NCBI RefSeq assembly: GCF_003363015.1 | Contig: NZ_QRAP01000002.1 | Span: forward strand, 62,001-126,000 | Direction: 5' to 3' | Length of the DNA stretch: 64,000 bases | Source: Enterobacillus tribolii | GTDB lineage: Bacteria > Pseudomonadota > Gammaproteobacteria > Enterobacterales > Enterobacteriaceae | Part shown: piece after piece, positions 62,330-64,000 of the stretch | Numbering within the stretch: the stretch's first letter is position 1 | Layout: every line of letters begins with the position of its first letter | The notes under the pieces: generated by a model | Seen by the model: only the letters and a program-made list of their open reading frames with translations | The model's database searches: none | Told to the model about the DNA's origin: nothing | Made by a program: the position numbers and the translations under genes

Positions 62330-62860
62330 TTATTTTTTCTGCGCGCGCTCGTAAGAAGCCAGGATTTCGGCTTTGGCGGCAGCGGCGTTGTCCCAGCCTT
62401 CTACCTTAACCCATTTGCCTTTTTCCAGATCTTTGTAGTGCTCGAAGAAGTGACCGATCTGGGCGCGCAGCAGCTCAGGCAGATCGTTAACGTCTTTGAT
62501 GTGATCGTACTCTTTGCTCAGCTTGCTGTGCGGTACGGCAACCAGCTTGGCATCTTCGCCTGCTTCGTCGGTCATTTTCAGTACGCCGACCGGACGGCAG
62601 CGGATTACGGAGCCCGGCTGCAGCGGATACGGCGTCGGCACCAGTACGTCAACCGGATCGCCATCCAGGGAAAGGGTGTTGTTGATATAGCCGTAGTTGC
62701 ACGGATAGAACATGGCGGTAGACATAAAGCGGTCTACGAACAGGGCACCGGTGGCTTTGTCGACTTCATACTTAATCGGATCGGCGTTAGCCGGAATTTC
62801 GATAACAACGTAGATATCTTCCGGCAGTTCTTTACCGGCAGGGACCAGATTCAAGCTCAT
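62330..62860 (-). CDS. ppa: Inorganic pyrophosphatase
   Basis: Essential cytosolic Mg-dependent hydrolase of pyrophosphate. The 176-residue protein (same as E. coli) has the catalytic DGDPVDVLV motif (about 66-74), the FYPCNYGYI segment and the [12 protein letters not shown] block. Its ribosome site is AAGGAAACC. The promoter -10 lies in a palindrome 40 bases upstream. Confidence 0.98.
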   Translation of the reverse strand: MSLNLVPAGKELPEDIYVVIEIPANADPIKYEVDKATGALFVDRFMSTAMFYPCNYGYINNTLSLDGDPVDVLVPTPYPLQPGSVIRCRPVGVLKMTDEAGEDAKLVAVPHSKLSKEYDHIKDVNDLPELLRAQIGHFFEHYKDLEKGKWVKVEGWDNAAAAKAEILASYERAQKK

Positions 62861-62887
62861 GTTGGTTTCCTTTAATCAAACCAGAAT

Positions 62888-62916
62888 GGAGTGACGGCTA
62901 TTATAGCCGTCACTCC
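62888..62916 (-). promoter_or_regulatory. Palindrome containing the ppa -10 element
   Basis: A 29-base perfect inverted repeat (GGAGTGACGGCTA-TTA-TAGCCGTCACTCC) lies between ppa and fbp. Its centre reads TATAAT on the minus strand (62905-62900), the probable ppa -10, with TTCAAT as a weak -35 about 16 bases upstream. As RNA the same repeat is a 13-pair hairpin 43 bases after the fbp stop, without a T-tract. It could serve both as the fbp 3' hairpin and as the ppa promoter core. Confidence 0.55.
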
Positions 62917-62958
62917 ACAAAATTGAACAGTAGACCTTTGCGTCGCCGGGCGATGAAC

Positions 62959-63963
62959 TTATTCGTCCGGGAACTCGCGCATGAAGCGTTCAGCCTCTTC
63001 AACCATGGAGTGGGGGCCGACGAAGAACGGCGCCCGCTGATGCAGTTTCTCCGGGATGATGTCCAGAATACGGCGCGCGCCGTCGGAGGCTTTGCCGCCC
63101 GCCTGTTCGGCGAGGAACGCCATCGGGTTGCACTCATAGAGCAGGCGCAGCTTGCCGTGAGGATGGCTGGCGGTGCTGGGGTAAATATAGATTCCCCCCT
63201 TGAGCAGGTTACGGTGGAAATCCGCGACCAGAGAACCGATGTAGCGCGTGGTGTAAGGACGGCTGGTGCTTTCGTCCTGCTCCTGGCAGTACTTGATGTA
63301 CTTTTTCACGCCCAGCGGGAATTTGATGTAATTGCCTTCGTTGATCGAGTACATATTCCCTTTTTCCGGGAAACGGACGCGTTCGTGCGACAGGCAAAAC
63401 ACCCCGAGGGAGGGATCGTAGGTGAAGGCATGAACGCCATAACCGGTGGTGTAAACCAGCATGGTGGACGAACCGTAAACGACGTATCCGGCGGCGACCT
63501 GGCGGTTGCCGGGTTGCAGGAAGTCTTCTTCCGTCACCGGGGTGCCCGTTGGGGTAATGCGGTGATAGATGGAGAAAATGGTGCCGACAGAAACGTTAAC
63601 GTCGATGTTGGAGGAACCGTCCAGCGGGTCCATTAACACCACGTATTTGGCGTGGTTGGCGCGTTCGCCCTCGAAAATGACGATGTCGTCTTCTTCTTCT
63701 GAGGCGATGCCCGCGACTTCGCCTCGGGCTTTAAGCGCGGCCTTCAGCTTTTCGTTGGCGTAGAGGTCCAGTTTCATCTGAACTTCGCCCTGCACGTTTT
63801 CCGCACCGCTGGCGCCCAGGATATCCACTAAGCCCGCTTTGTTAATATCGCGGTGGATAATCTTGGCACCCAGTTTGATAGCTGAAAGAAGCGCGGTTAG
63901 TTCGCCGGTGGCGTGAGGAAAATCTTGCTGCTTTTCGACGATAAACTCGCCTAAAGTTTTCAT
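62959..63963 (-). CDS. fbp: Class I fructose-1,6-bisphosphatase
   Basis: Key gluconeogenic enzyme. The 334-residue protein has the metal-binding [10 protein letters not shown] (about 118-127) and the C-terminal [18 protein letters not shown] substrate segment. It starts [15 protein letters not shown], matching E. coli, and is followed on the same strand by ppa. The upstream 37 bases reach the window edge, so its promoter is not visible. Confidence 0.97.
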   Translation of the reverse strand: MKTLGEFIVEKQQDFPHATGELTALLSAIKLGAKIIHRDINKAGLVDILGASGAENVQGEVQMKLDLYANEKLKAALKARGEVAGIASEEEDDIVIFEGERANHAKYVVLMDPLDGSSNIDVNVSVGTIFSIYHRITPTGTPVTEEDFLQPGNRQVAAGYVVYGSSTMLVYTTGYGVHAFTYDPSLGVFCLSHERVRFPEKGNMYSINEGNYIKFPLGVKKYIKYCQEQDESTSRPYTTRYIGSLVADFHRNLLKGGIYIYPSTASHPHGKLRLLYECNPMAFLAEQAGGKASDGARRILDIIPEKLHQRAPFFVGPHSMVEEAERFMREFPDE

Positions 63964-64000
63964 GACACATTCCCTGAATCTGCGAAGGAAGGGCGAATTT

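Overview
The window is a stretch of enterobacterial core chromosome. It follows the order of the E. coli K-12 93-96 min region (tRNA-Phe/yjdC to ppa-fbp), with the insertions and losses expected of a plant-associated member of the Enterobacterales. The type II L-asparaginase at the left edge resembles the Erwinia/Dickeya/Pectobacterium enzyme, and the GC-rich coding sequence fits Pectobacteriaceae. My best guess is Dickeya or a near relative such as Brenneria, Lonsdalea or Pectobacterium; the assignment rests on gene order and remembered protein similarity, not on a search.

Layout. 1-1.3 kb: 3' part of an AT-richer asparaginase gene, a degraded IS3-family end, and tRNA-Phe, which looks like the edge of an accessory segment. 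1.4-7.2 kb (minus strand): yjdC, dsbD, cutA (thiol redox and metal tolerance) and dcuA-aspA (anaerobic aspartate/fumarate metabolism). 7.5-10.3 kb: fxsA and the groES-groEL operon behind a sigma32 promoter. 10.5-14.4 kb: two lipoprotein genes (yjeI and one I do not recognise), epmB/efp, the entericidin genes ecnA and ecnB, and the guanidinium exporter gene sugE behind a guanidine-II riboswitch. 14.4-19.1 kb: frdABCD with an FNR-type promoter, then divergent epmA. 19.1-25.2 kb: mscM, psd and rsgA (minus) and orn (plus). 25.3-26.0 kb: three identical tRNA-Gly genes followed by DnaA boxes at the position of the E. coli datA locus. 26.0-38.3 kb: queG (minus), then nnr-tsaE-amiB-mutL-miaA-hfq-hflX-hflK-hflC and yjeT. 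38.3-47.1 kb: purA with a PurR box, nsrR-rnr-rlmB, aidB, bsmA, yjfP and yjfY. 47.4-48.9 kb: ribosomal operon rpsF-priB-rpsR-rplI with an S6:S18 leader. 49-64 kb: a DUF488 gene, ytfB, fklB, ytfE with an NsrR operator, cysQ, ytfJ, ytfK, ytfL, msrA, tamA-tamB-ytfP, ppa and fbp.

Several genes work together. EpmA and EpmB modify EF-P Lys34, and all three are encoded here. DcuA, AspA and FrdABCD form the aspartate-fumarate-succinate anaerobic route. NsrR is encoded about 12 kb from its probable target ytfE. HflK/HflC, MscM, Psd and TamA/TamB are envelope functions. MiaA, TsaE, QueG, RlmB, Orn and RNase R are RNA modification or decay functions.

I found no CRISPR array, prophage, defence island or clearly new multi-gene system. 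The most interesting items are non-coding (datA-like DnaA boxes, guanidine-II riboswitch, NsrR/FNR/PurR/CRP/sigma32 sites, a palindrome around the ppa -10) plus one unassigned lipoprotein.
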